DNA from: Desulfovibrio sp.
GTDB lineage: Bacteria > Desulfobacterota > Desulfovibrionia > Desulfovibrionales > Desulfovibrionaceae
Reading direction: 5' to 3'
Length of the DNA stretch: 64,000 nucleotides
Assembly (NCBI GenBank): GCA_016208105.1
Contig: JACQYS010000031.1
Location: 1 to 64,000, forward strand
The position numbers were made by a program, and so were the translations under genes. Shown here piece after piece: positions 15,727 through 24,084 of this stretch; position 1 is the stretch's first letter; each line of letters opens with the position of its first letter. The notes under the pieces are model-generated. The model searched no databases and was not told the DNA's origin. It worked only from the letters and a program-made list of their open reading frames with translations.

Positions 15727-16920
15727 GTGCCCACGGTTACCATTTCCCACACGGTCTCGCTGCCTGACAAGGTAAAGATCGCCCGGTATCTGAAAACCCC
15801 TGAGCTTGGCCCGAAGGTACTTTTTTTCAGTGGCGGCACTGCCTTGAGGGACCTGTCCCGGGAATTGGTCAACTATACGCACAACTCCGTGCATCTGCTC
15901 ACCCCCTTTGATTCAGGGGGGTCTTCGGCAAAGCTGCGCCAGGCGTTTCACATGCTGGCCGTGGGCGACCTGCGCTATCGGCTCATGGCCCTGGCAGACC
16001 GGTCCCTGCGGGGGAACCACCAGATTTACGACCTTTTCGCGCATCGCCTGCCCAAGGATCTGGAACAGGAAGAACTGAGGACCATTCTCGATGGCATGAT
16101 CAAAGGCCGCGATCCGCTGGTGGCCGCTGTGCCCGATCCCATGCGCAAGATTATCCGCTCCCACCTCAAATTTTTCCGAAAAACCATGAAGGGAACGGAT
16201 TTCGACCTGCGTGGGGCCAGCATAGGCAACCTCATCCTGGCTGGGGGATTCTTCAACTACAACCGCCAGATAGACCCGGTGATCTACATGTTCACCATGC
16301 TGGTGAAGGCCCGAGGTACGGTTAGGCCCATAATAAACAAGGATCTGACCCTGGTGACCGAACTGGCTGACGGGACCCTCTTGGCGGGACAGCACCTGCT
16401 CACGGGAAAAGAAACCAACCCCATTGAGCAGCCGGTAAAGCGCGTCTACTTGTGCGAGGGCCGGGACGACCTGAGCCCGGTGGAGGTCGAGCTGCGCAGA
16501 AAGGTGAAAGAGCTTATCCGCTCGTCGGAACTGATCTGCTATCCCATAGGCAGCTTCTACTCGAGCATTGTGGCGAATCTCCTCCCCAAGGGGGTGGGTG
16601 ACGCCATAGCCAAAGCCCAGTGCCCCAAGGTGTTCGTGCCAAATCCCGTGGGCGACCCGGAACAATACGGACTGTCCTTGAGCCAGAGCGTGCTTCGCCT
16701 GTTGGAATATCTCCACGCCAGTTGCACCAAGCCTCGGCCCACCGAGTCGCTTCTGAACTTCGTGCTTCTGGACAAGGGGATGAATTATCAGGCCCCGCTT
16801 GGAATCGAACAGATCGAATCTCTTGGAATCAAGGTGGTCGAGGCTGAATTGTCGAACCCGGCCAACCCCCCGTTTTTTGACGAGCGGGCGCTTATTGAGC
16901 ACATCCTCTCTTTCGTTTAG
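15727..16920 (+). CDS. GAK system CofD-like transferase
   Basis: 397 aa. Residues about 28-75 show the CofD/YvcK-type nucleotide-binding start: VLFFSGGTALRDLSREL and then TPFDSGGSSAKLRQAF. CofD transfers a phospholactyl-type group from a nucleotide-activated donor to a deazaflavin in F420 synthesis. YvcK-like relatives bind nucleotide-sugars and regulate the cell wall. No other F420 genes are near, so a different acceptor is likely. The start is GTG with GAAAGGA upstream. It is the last gene of the operon, and its stop overlaps the stop of the opposing GGDEF/EAL gene by 4 nt. Confidence 0.8.
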   Translation: MPTVTISHTVSLPDKVKIARYLKTPELGPKVLFFSGGTALRDLSRELVNYTHNSVHLLTPFDSGGSSAKLRQAFHMLAVGDLRYRLMALADRSLRGNHQIYDLFAHRLPKDLEQEELRTILDGMIKGRDPLVAAVPDPMRKIIRSHLKFFRKTMKGTDFDLRGASIGNLILAGGFFNYNRQIDPVIYMFTMLVKARGTVRPIINKDLTLVTELADGTLLAGQHLLTGKETNPIEQPVKRVYLCEGRDDLSPVEVELRRKVKELIRSSELICYPIGSFYSSIVANLLPKGVGDAIAKAQCPKVFVPNPVGDPEQYGLSLSQSVLRLLEYLHASCTKPRPTESLLNFVLLDKGMNYQAPLGIEQIESLGIKVVEAELSNPANPPFFDERALIEHILSFV

Positions 16921-19277
16921 CAGGCGATATCTTCAGGTCTGGGCGGGCATGAGGCCAGGCCAAGCGGCCCCCGCCGGTCACGCACCCAGACGTTTCCGGG
17001 CAGGCTCTTGGCGTATTTTTTCATCTCAGCGGAGCGGTGCGAAATGTCCTCCAGGGTGCAGTGCCCCTGACAGTCCACTATGGCCAGGGATACGGAGACG
17101 AACCCGAACTTCCCTTCTTTCCCGGACCGGTCCTTTCCCACGATGAATCCTGCCAAACGATCCGTTTCGGAGTAGCAACTTAAGACAAGTCTGGAAAAGC
17201 ACCGGGTGACCGCCTTGCAGATGCGCTCGGCCTTGTCCGGAGTGGAGCAGATGACGAAGTCATCCCCGCCAACGTGCCCGAGGAAATCGGCGGGAGAACC
17301 GTGCCGGCGGATAGCCCAGGACAAGATTCGCGAGGCCAGCAGGATGATCTCGTCTCCGGCTTTGAATCCATATGAATCGTTGAACACTTTGAAGTTGTCC
17401 AGATCGGCGTAGATGAAGCTGGTCGGAGAGTTCGAGTCGACACGGCCTTCAATTTCCCGCTCGATGGTCACGTTTCCAGGAAGTCCCGACAGCGGGTTGG
17501 CCCCTTTGGCCATTTCCATCTGCACCTGAGCCAGGGCGTCCAGGATCTTCTGTACCGAGGCCAGCCCGGCCAAGAGACCCTCCCTGGTCACCAGTACGTT
17601 GTCGTAAACCTTATAGCCGTCGCGGGTCATGGCCGCCTGAGCCGCCATTTCCACGGGGGTGTTCCAGTCAACAATAAGGGGCTGGGTGTCCATTATCTTG
17701 GTTACGGGGCGGTTGGTGTACAGGGCCAGGCCGTATTGCGAGGAAAGAACCCTGTCCATTTGATGCCTGGTGACCAACCCCACAGGGCGTCTGCCTGAAA
17801 CCACCGCCACAGAGCTGATCTGGGAGTTGGCGTCGAAATAACGCTTCAGATCGCCCACAGGGGATTGCGCTTGAACCTGCGGGGCCTCTCCGGCATGGGT
17901 GCCGATGGGTGTGGAGCATTTGAGATCGGACGAGAAGCGGCGTTTGTGCCCCTGGAAGAAGAGGGTGGCTTCGGGCGAGAGTGCGGGTTTTGGGGACGCG
18001 GGGCGGGCCAGAAAGTACCCCTGCCCGTAGTGGACTCCCATGGACACCAGAGAGGATAACTCAGTGGCGGTTTCGATCCCTTCCGCCACGATCTTGCATC
18101 CCACCTTGTCTGAAAAAGTAAGGAAGGTCTCGATGAGGGCGCGTTTCACCGGGTTGGCGTCAATGCCTCTGATGAGCGACATGTCCAGCTTGATGAAGTC
18201 AGGGCGTATCTCGGCGATGGACCACAAACCAGAATAGCCGGTCCCCACGTCGTCCACGGCCACCTTGTATCCCTCGCCCCGGTAATGGTCGAGGGTGCGG
18301 TGAAAAAGGGAGAAGTCTTTGGTGGAGTGGCGCTCGGTGATCTCGAGCACCACGTTATGGGGTTCCAGCCCCAGAGATTCCAACAGTTTGAGCGTCTCCC
18401 CCGGGTTGAAGGCCGGGTCCACAAGCGTTCGGGGGTGGACGTTCAAAAAGAGTGTCCTGCCAGATGCCAGCTCACCGAAGCCGTTCAAGGCAGCCGCCCG
18501 GCAGGCGCGCTCCAGCGGAAACACCAAGTCGTGCTCTTCAGCGAAGCTGAAAAGCATGTCCGGGTTTTCAAATGTGCTTTCGATAGGCCCTCTGGCCAAA
18601 GCCTCCCAGGCGAAGATATCTCCTCCTCTCAGATCCACTATGGGCTGGTATACGGCCCTGACACTGGGAGAGTTCAAAACGGTACGGAACTCCTTGAGCA
18701 AAATGGCGCCGGCAGGGTCCAGGGTGCCCCGAATCATCCTGTGGGCGTCGGCCAGAGCGGAGTGAACGGCTTGCTCGGGCTTTTTGCGTAAACCGGCCGG
18801 GAGTTGTGCTGCGCCCATGGCGATCTCGATATCTTGGCCAGTGAGATTGAGCGCTTCGCGCTTGAGCTTGGCCCGCAGGTTCAGGCGCAGAACAGAGCCT
18901 GTACGATGTAGCGTGGTAATGTCGGTGGCATAACCGCCCAAGGCCAACATGAATTTATCGCCTTCGAGCCTGTCCAGTACCACGAGCGGCAAGCCTGAGA
19001 GCCTGTCCTTGATCAGAGCGTCGAGCTCCCTTTCCGCCGCTAGGCTCAGGGCGTCTGCGATCTCAGCCCCATATACCCTGGAGTAGACGTAAAAATCTTG
19101 GATCTCGAACAGCAGTACGCTGACCATGCCTCCGTGTTTGAGCAGAGTCTCCACAGCCTGACGGTGCGGAGCGGTGAGCAGCGAGAGGGAGTCACAGCTG
19201 TGTGGGTAATCCCCTTTGAGGGGAGTGGACAGGGGGATGAACGGCTTGAAGCTCTTGATACTCATGAGCATGGGCAA
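16917..19277 (-). CDS. EAL-CBS-GGDEF c-di-GMP turnover protein
   Basis: 786 aa, cytosolic. Order: a degenerate N-terminal GGDEF-like domain (LEGDKF in place of GGDEF), an EAL domain beginning near EALARGP (about residue 224) with DDVGTGYSGL, KLD and EGIE motifs intact, a CBS pair (about residues 455-590), and a C-terminal GGDEF domain with GGDDF (about residue 670). Both phosphodiesterase and cyclase residues look usable; the CBS pair may sense adenine nucleotides. The start is uncertain because ATGs at 19277, 19271 and 19265 all lack a good SD. It converges with the last GAK gene. Confidence 0.88.
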   Translation of the reverse strand: MPMLMSIKSFKPFIPLSTPLKGDYPHSCDSLSLLTAPHRQAVETLLKHGGMVSVLLFEIQDFYVYSRVYGAEIADALSLAAERELDALIKDRLSGLPLVVLDRLEGDKFMLALGGYATDITTLHRTGSVLRLNLRAKLKREALNLTGQDIEIAMGAAQLPAGLRKKPEQAVHSALADAHRMIRGTLDPAGAILLKEFRTVLNSPSVRAVYQPIVDLRGGDIFAWEALARGPIESTFENPDMLFSFAEEHDLVFPLERACRAAALNGFGELASGRTLFLNVHPRTLVDPAFNPGETLKLLESLGLEPHNVVLEITERHSTKDFSLFHRTLDHYRGEGYKVAVDDVGTGYSGLWSIAEIRPDFIKLDMSLIRGIDANPVKRALIETFLTFSDKVGCKIVAEGIETATELSSLVSMGVHYGQGYFLARPASPKPALSPEATLFFQGHKRRFSSDLKCSTPIGTHAGEAPQVQAQSPVGDLKRYFDANSQISSVAVVSGRRPVGLVTRHQMDRVLSSQYGLALYTNRPVTKIMDTQPLIVDWNTPVEMAAQAAMTRDGYKVYDNVLVTREGLLAGLASVQKILDALAQVQMEMAKGANPLSGLPGNVTIEREIEGRVDSNSPTSFIYADLDNFKVFNDSYGFKAGDEIILLASRILSWAIRRHGSPADFLGHVGGDDFVICSTPDKAERICKAVTRCFSRLVLSCYSETDRLAGFIVGKDRSGKEGKFGFVSVSLAIVDCQGHCTLEDISHRSAEMKKYAKSLPGNVWVRDRRGPLGLASCPPRPEDIAC

Positions 19278-19408
19278 GCACTTACAGAGAACCGCATTGA
19301 AGGCGTGCCGGATGAGTGAAATGAATGTTAAGAAACGGTGACGACCTGGGTGATCAATAAACTCCGTCTATTACCAAGGCTTGCAAATCGGCAGGAGGAG
19401 CCGTAGGT

Positions 19409-20212
19409 ATGGCCTGCTGGCAAAAGGGGACCGGAATGCCTGGCCGAAAGGATTTTTTCGACGAATTCTACAACGAAACCATGACCGAGATGGCGGAGAA
19501 TTTCTTTTCCCGCCGCAAGGAAATGGAGGCCAGGCTGGAGGGATTCGCTTCACTGGCGGGGGGAGTGAAGTCCGTGGCGGTCAAGGCCCTCAGGAAGTGG
19601 AACACCTTGTTTACGCTGCTGGTGGATGCGGACGTCGCGCTCACATTCTTCCGGGAGCGCGGCATGCAGGCCGGTCATATCCCAGCCCTGGCCGCCGCTG
19701 CTGGGGACCCGTGGCGTTTCAAACCGCCCTTCGCCTTTACCGAGGCGAGCCGGTACCGAAAAAGCGTCCGGTATGCTTACGAAGCCGTACGCCAGGCAAC
19801 ACTCGACTACAATGAGGGAAGCTACGGAAACGACCCAAAGAACCCAAGGAAGAAGGTTCTTCTGCCCAATTACGCCACGCTCAAGGACCTGGCGGAAAAA
19901 ATAAATGCCGAGGTCTGCTCGGTGAATACCTGCCAGACCCCCTCCACAGTGTTGGCTTACGCCAAGAGCATGGACCCGCACGCCGCGGGGAAGGAAGCCA
20001 TAGTCGGTGGCATGACCGGGGAAGACGTCTGCAAGATAGACAGTGACATGGCCTTCAAACCAGTTGATTTCGAGGGGTTGGCCCTGCCGGTTCTTCCCAC
20101 TCCCCCCGCCTTGGAGGAGATTCAGTCCAGTCTCGATGAGATGAGCGACACCATATTTTCGGTCCGGCGAGGGGATGCAAAACGCGCCTTGGCCTGTGTC
20201 AGCGCTCGTTGA
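19409..20212 (+). CDS. Hypothetical protein, 267 aa
   Basis: Soluble, with no signal peptide, and not recognised. The N-terminus is helical (FFDEFYNETMTEMAENFF, then a run of Lys/Arg/Glu). The middle contains CSVNTCQTPSTVLAYAKSMDP, and the C-terminus has a Pro-rich patch followed by an acidic helix. AGGAGGAG lies before the ATG at 19409 with slightly long spacing; an internal ATG at 19436 is possible. It lies between the EAL/GGDEF gene (divergent) and asparagine synthase (convergent, 21 nt apart). Composition fits its neighbours. Confidence 0.6.
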   Translation: MACWQKGTGMPGRKDFFDEFYNETMTEMAENFFSRRKEMEARLEGFASLAGGVKSVAVKALRKWNTLFTLLVDADVALTFFRERGMQAGHIPALAAAAGDPWRFKPPFAFTEASRYRKSVRYAYEAVRQATLDYNEGSYGNDPKNPRKKVLLPNYATLKDLAEKINAEVCSVNTCQTPSTVLAYAKSMDPHAAGKEAIVGGMTGEDVCKIDSDMAFKPVDFEGLALPVLPTPPALEEIQSSLDEMSDTIFSVRRGDAKRALACVSAR

Positions 20213-20233
20213 TCCCAAGAGAGTGAAGAAATT

Positions 20234-22117
20234 CTAGAGGACGTTGAAGCGGCGCAGCCAGAGTTCCAGAGCGGCTAAAGCCCAGAGGCGCTTGCCGTGG
20301 TCAATGGCACCTCCGGCGTGTTCGGAAAGCAGCCGGGAGATTGCTGCCGGCTTGAATAAACGCTCTGCAGCCAGGCCATGCAGAAGCAGTTCACGGCACC
20401 ACCCGGCCAGGCCCTCGCGCAGCCATTTGCCCACGGGAATGCCGAACCCCTGTTTACCCTGAGCCGTAACCTCGGGGGGAAGCAACTCCGCGAAGGTCGA
20501 CCGCAGCAGATATTTTCCGTTTCTCCCCCGTACCTTGAAACGCGCTGGAAGCCTTGCGGCCCATTCTGCCAGCTTGTGGTCGAGCAGTGGTGAACGGCCC
20601 TCAAGCCCGTGAGCCATGGCCATACGATCCGCCTTAACCAGTAGGTCACCGGGAAGGTAGGAGCCCAGGTCCGTGGCCAGGGTCCGGTCCAGGAAGCTCG
20701 AGGCCGAACAGGTGTCGAAAATGCTTGCGAGCATGCCCACCGGATCCGAATCGGGACGGGCTTCCTTCCTCCAGAGATCGCGGGCAGCTTCGGGGCTGAA
20801 ATACGAGCCCCAGCGGATGATGCTTGCCTTTGGGCTCACTGCGGCCACCTGGGAAAGACGTTTGAGTCCCGCCACCCAGTTGGACTCGATTGGCCTGTCC
20901 TTGGGCTCCGGTATCGTGTGCAACAGAGCCGGAAACAGTTTCTGGGTGAGAAACCGGGGCAATGCCGCGTAGGGGGCGGCCAGGGGGTCCAACCAGTAGC
21001 GCTGGTAGCCCGCGAAGAGCTCGTCACCGCCATCGCCGTTCAGGGCCACCGTGACTTTTGTCCTGGTCTCGCGGGCCAGAAAAAATGAGGGAAGAGCGGA
21101 CGGGTCCGCGAAGGGTTCTCCAACATGGGCCACGATCTGTTCGAAGGTGTCCGGAACGTGCCCGTACTCCACAAGGAACTCGTTGTGGTCCGTTCCATAG
21201 AGACGGGCCACGGCCCGGGCTTTGTGCAGCTCGGAAAAGGCTTCCTCCGCGAACCCGATGGAGAAGGTCTTCACAGGCGTACCACTCAGCTTCGCCATGA
21301 GCGCCGTGATGATGCTCGAATCGATACCACCGGAAAGGTGGGCACCAAGAGGAACCTCGGACATGAGCCGGATACGCACCGACTCGGAAAGCATCTCCCG
21401 CAGTTCTGTTTTGAGTTCTTCCTCCGACGCGTTGAATTTGGGTTCGAAAGAGAGCTTCCAGTAACGTGAGGTCTCAACACGTCCGTGTGTAAAAACGAGA
21501 TTATGTCCGGGGGGAAGGCTCTTCAAAGCCTTGAATGCGCTTTGGGGGCCAGGAACGTATTGCAGGGTAAGATACAATCCGATGGCCTCCAGGTCCGCCT
21601 CGTGCGAGACGCCGGGGAAGGCCAGCAGGGCTGTGGGTCCTGATGCAAAGAGGAAGTGTCCTTCGTGAAGGCAATAATAAAAGGGCTTCTTGCCCAGACG
21701 GTCACGGGAAGCGAACAGGGTCTGCCTGCGTTCGTCCCAGATTGCGAACGCGAACATGCCCCTTAGTTTTTCGGTGCATGCGGGGCCATATTCCTCGTAG
21801 GCGTGCAGGATGGCTTCCGTGTCCGAGGCTGTGGCGAAGCGGTGCCCCTTGCCGATGAGCTCGCTGCGAAGGTCCAGATGGTTGTAAATCTCGCCGTTGA
21901 AGACGATCCAGAGGGTGGAGTCCTCGTTGCACATGGGCTGGTCGCCGGTGGCCAGGTCGATGATGGCCAGGCGGCAGTGAGCCAGCCCGACACGCTCTCG
22001 TACATGGAAACCCTGACCGTCCGGTCCCCGGTGGGCGATGGCCTGGGCCATTGCCGCGAGGGATTCCCTGTCCGGCCTACTCCCCTCGGGCGCGATGATG
22101 CCAGCGATGCCGCACAT
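20234..22117 (-). CDS. asnB: Asparagine synthase-like glutamine amidotransferase (copy 1)
   Basis: 627 aa. The mature N-terminal Cys (MCGIAG) is the class II glutaminase nucleophile. The synthetase domain has the PP-loop LSGGIDSS, where ATP forms an acyl-adenylate that ammonia attacks. Length and both domains are complete. In polysaccharide clusters such enzymes often amidate uronic acids or other surface sugars rather than make asparagine; the context of glycosyltransferases supports that (inference). It is the last gene of a long minus-strand operon, 9 nt after a glycosyltransferase. Confidence 0.9.
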   Translation of the reverse strand: MCGIAGIIAPEGSRPDRESLAAMAQAIAHRGPDGQGFHVRERVGLAHCRLAIIDLATGDQPMCNEDSTLWIVFNGEIYNHLDLRSELIGKGHRFATASDTEAILHAYEEYGPACTEKLRGMFAFAIWDERRQTLFASRDRLGKKPFYYCLHEGHFLFASGPTALLAFPGVSHEADLEAIGLYLTLQYVPGPQSAFKALKSLPPGHNLVFTHGRVETSRYWKLSFEPKFNASEEELKTELREMLSESVRIRLMSEVPLGAHLSGGIDSSIITALMAKLSGTPVKTFSIGFAEEAFSELHKARAVARLYGTDHNEFLVEYGHVPDTFEQIVAHVGEPFADPSALPSFFLARETRTKVTVALNGDGGDELFAGYQRYWLDPLAAPYAALPRFLTQKLFPALLHTIPEPKDRPIESNWVAGLKRLSQVAAVSPKASIIRWGSYFSPEAARDLWRKEARPDSDPVGMLASIFDTCSASSFLDRTLATDLGSYLPGDLLVKADRMAMAHGLEGRSPLLDHKLAEWAARLPARFKVRGRNGKYLLRSTFAELLPPEVTAQGKQGFGIPVGKWLREGLAGWCRELLLHGLAAERLFKPAAISRLLSEHAGGAIDHGKRLWALAALELWLRRFNVL

Positions 22118-22126
22118 GTGGTGTAC

Positions 22127-23284
22127 CTATGTCCCCGTATGGCCGCTCTGGCGCAGCTCATCGCAAAGAGCCAGATAACGCGCCGCCACCGATGCCCAGG
22201 AATACTCCTTTTCCACCTTTTTGCGTCCGGCTTGTCCCATGGCCACACGAAGCGCTTGGTCCTGGATGAGTTTAGCCATGGCTTCGGCAAGCTCGTCAGG
22301 CGACTCGGTGGGGACCAGAAGACCCGTTTTCCCGGGAACCACCAGTTCTTCATTCCCGGCGATGCGTGTGGCCACCACTGGCAAACCCGAGGCCATGGCC
22401 TCAAGCACCGCGTTGGACATGCCTTCGTCCCTGGAGGCGAACACGAACAAGTCCATCTCACGCATCAAAGCGGCCAGTTCCGGGCGGCGCATCCAGCCTT
22501 CGAAGATAACTCTGTCGCCAATTCCAAGATTCATTGCCTGTTTTTCGAGTTCAGGCCTCTGGGGGCCATCCCCGGCGATGTGCAACTCCCAGGACAAGTG
22601 AGGTGCGAGTAGCCCGAGGGCGGCGAGCAGCACGTCCAGGCCCTTCTGGTACACCACCCGCCCGTGGCAGAACAGCCGGACCGGGCCGGGTTTGCGGTCA
22701 GTATCTCGAGGAGAAAAAAGGAGAGTGTCAGCACCGTTTGGAATGACGGGATAGTTAAGCTTCGGTTCGAAAGACTTGGCCAGCGCGGCAAGGCCTGCGC
22801 TGTTTGGCACCACGGCTACGGCTTGTTTCCATAAAAAACGGATGAGGGGGCCTGTGAGAGTATGCATCCGGGCCAAGTCGTAGGGTTGGAAGCCAGGCAC
22901 ATCGCCCCCGCGCAGGGACACCACGTAGGGAATGCCGTGGATGGCCTTGCACAGCCAGGCCGATGGGCCGGATGGAATGCCGAAGAAGGCGATGACCGCA
23001 TCCGGCTTGAATGTCCGTGCCAGCATGGGGGCGAACAGGCAGGCGCTGGCCATGAAAATGGCCATTTCCCAGGCTGCGCATTTCTCTTCGTTACGCCTAA
23101 TGGTCGGGATTCTGCGGATGCTGAAGCCATCGGCCTGTTCCCATTTGGCAAAGCCCTTGAAGGCCGAGGTCACCACCTGCACGTCCGCGCCCTGAAGGGC
23201 CATCTCCTTGGCGATGTGAGCCGTGGCGTTGCCCGCTCCGCCTCCAAGCGGAGGATACTCGTAATTTATGCACAGGATGCGCAT
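22127..23284 (-). CDS. Glycosyltransferase family 4
   Basis: 385 aa, GT-B fold, cytosolic or membrane-associated. The N-terminus MRILCINYEYPPLGGGAGN is the typical acceptor-domain glycine-rich start. The C-terminal donor domain shows FCHGRVVYQKGLDVLLAAL and the E-x7-E motif region ASRDEGMSNAVLEAMASGLPVV. It should transfer a sugar from a nucleotide donor to a growing surface glycan. Its ATG overlaps the upstream methyltransferase stop (TGATG), so the two are coupled. Confidence 0.9.
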   Translation of the reverse strand: MRILCINYEYPPLGGGAGNATAHIAKEMALQGADVQVVTSAFKGFAKWEQADGFSIRRIPTIRRNEEKCAAWEMAIFMASACLFAPMLARTFKPDAVIAFFGIPSGPSAWLCKAIHGIPYVVSLRGGDVPGFQPYDLARMHTLTGPLIRFLWKQAVAVVPNSAGLAALAKSFEPKLNYPVIPNGADTLLFSPRDTDRKPGPVRLFCHGRVVYQKGLDVLLAALGLLAPHLSWELHIAGDGPQRPELEKQAMNLGIGDRVIFEGWMRRPELAALMREMDLFVFASRDEGMSNAVLEAMASGLPVVATRIAGNEELVVPGKTGLLVPTESPDELAEAMAKLIQDQALRVAMGQAGRKKVEKEYSWASVAARYLALCDELRQSGHTGT

Positions 23285-24084
23285 CAGAGGGCTTTCCTGC
23301 AGGCCAGGGCAGCAGTGGTGGTTGAGAGCATGTCCCGGTCGCGCGTCGAAAATTCGGGGGCCAAGAAGGGCACAACGGCTGACAGAGCCGCAAAGTCAGT
23401 TTCCCGCTTGAGCACCTCGCAGTCAAATCCGCTGACGCGGAGAGCCGCGAGATGCTCATCCAGCCGGTAGCGGGGAAGATCGCCGGGATCGAGAAGATTG
23501 TCCCAAAGCGCCTTGGAAAAAGTGAGGAAGTGGAAGGGGTATTTGAAGAAGTGGTCGCGATAATCCACCTGGTGGAGCATCAGTCCTCCCGGAACCAGCA
23601 CCCTGCTGCATTGCTCGAAAAGGGCCAGAGGATCGCGCACATGTTCCAGTACGGAGTTGGAAACGATAATGTCGGCGCTGGACGATTCCAGCCCGGCCAG
23701 GTCACGCATGCGGCTTGTATTTTCGCGTGAAGCACGTGGTTGGCTCATGCGGACATTGGCGAAAAGAGTCGCGTCCAGGTCCTGGTCGAAGAGGGCGAAG
23801 GGTTCCACCCCAGTCCAGTGGCCGCCGAAGCGGGCGGTCCACTCGTAGCCGGTGCCGTTGGTTGCGCCGCACCCCAGTTCCACTACCCGCCTGTCATGGA
23901 GGTTGATACCGGCCTGTCTGGCAAGCTGCTGATAGGCTGTGACGATGGGCTCCGGGTCCAGGCGCCCCTGGTTCACCCGCCAATAGGGGATGAATGTTCC
24001 CAGGCGGTCCAGCACGTCCCCGTTGAACAGGAAACGGCGTATGATACGCAGGGTGACGTATTCCAGATTGGACCAGAGTATCAT
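23284..24084 (-). CDS. SAM-dependent methyltransferase
   Basis: 266 aa. The Rossmann SAM-binding motif I is VVELGCGATNGTG, and the post-motif region ADIIVSNSVLEHVRDPL is typical of class I methyltransferases. LVPGGLMLHQVDY follows. I chose the ATG at 24084, which overlaps the asparagine synthase stop as ATGA; a longer frame has Pro/Arg-rich composition out of keeping with a gene. It probably methylates a sugar or lipid-linked glycan in this operon. Confidence 0.85.
   Translation of the reverse strand: MILWSNLEYVTLRIIRRFLFNGDVLDRLGTFIPYWRVNQGRLDPEPIVTAYQQLARQAGINLHDRRVVELGCGATNGTGYEWTARFGGHWTGVEPFALFDQDLDATLFANVRMSQPRASRENTSRMRDLAGLESSSADIIVSNSVLEHVRDPLALFEQCSRVLVPGGLMLHQVDYRDHFFKYPFHFLTFSKALWDNLLDPGDLPRYRLDEHLAALRVSGFDCEVLKRETDFAALSAVVPFLAPEFSTRDRDMLSTTTAALACRKAL

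Noticed and set aside
15727-16920. CofD-like gene as part of coenzyme F420 synthesis
   Set aside because: No cofG, cofH, cofC or cofE-like genes are near; the operon partners match the GAK set instead.
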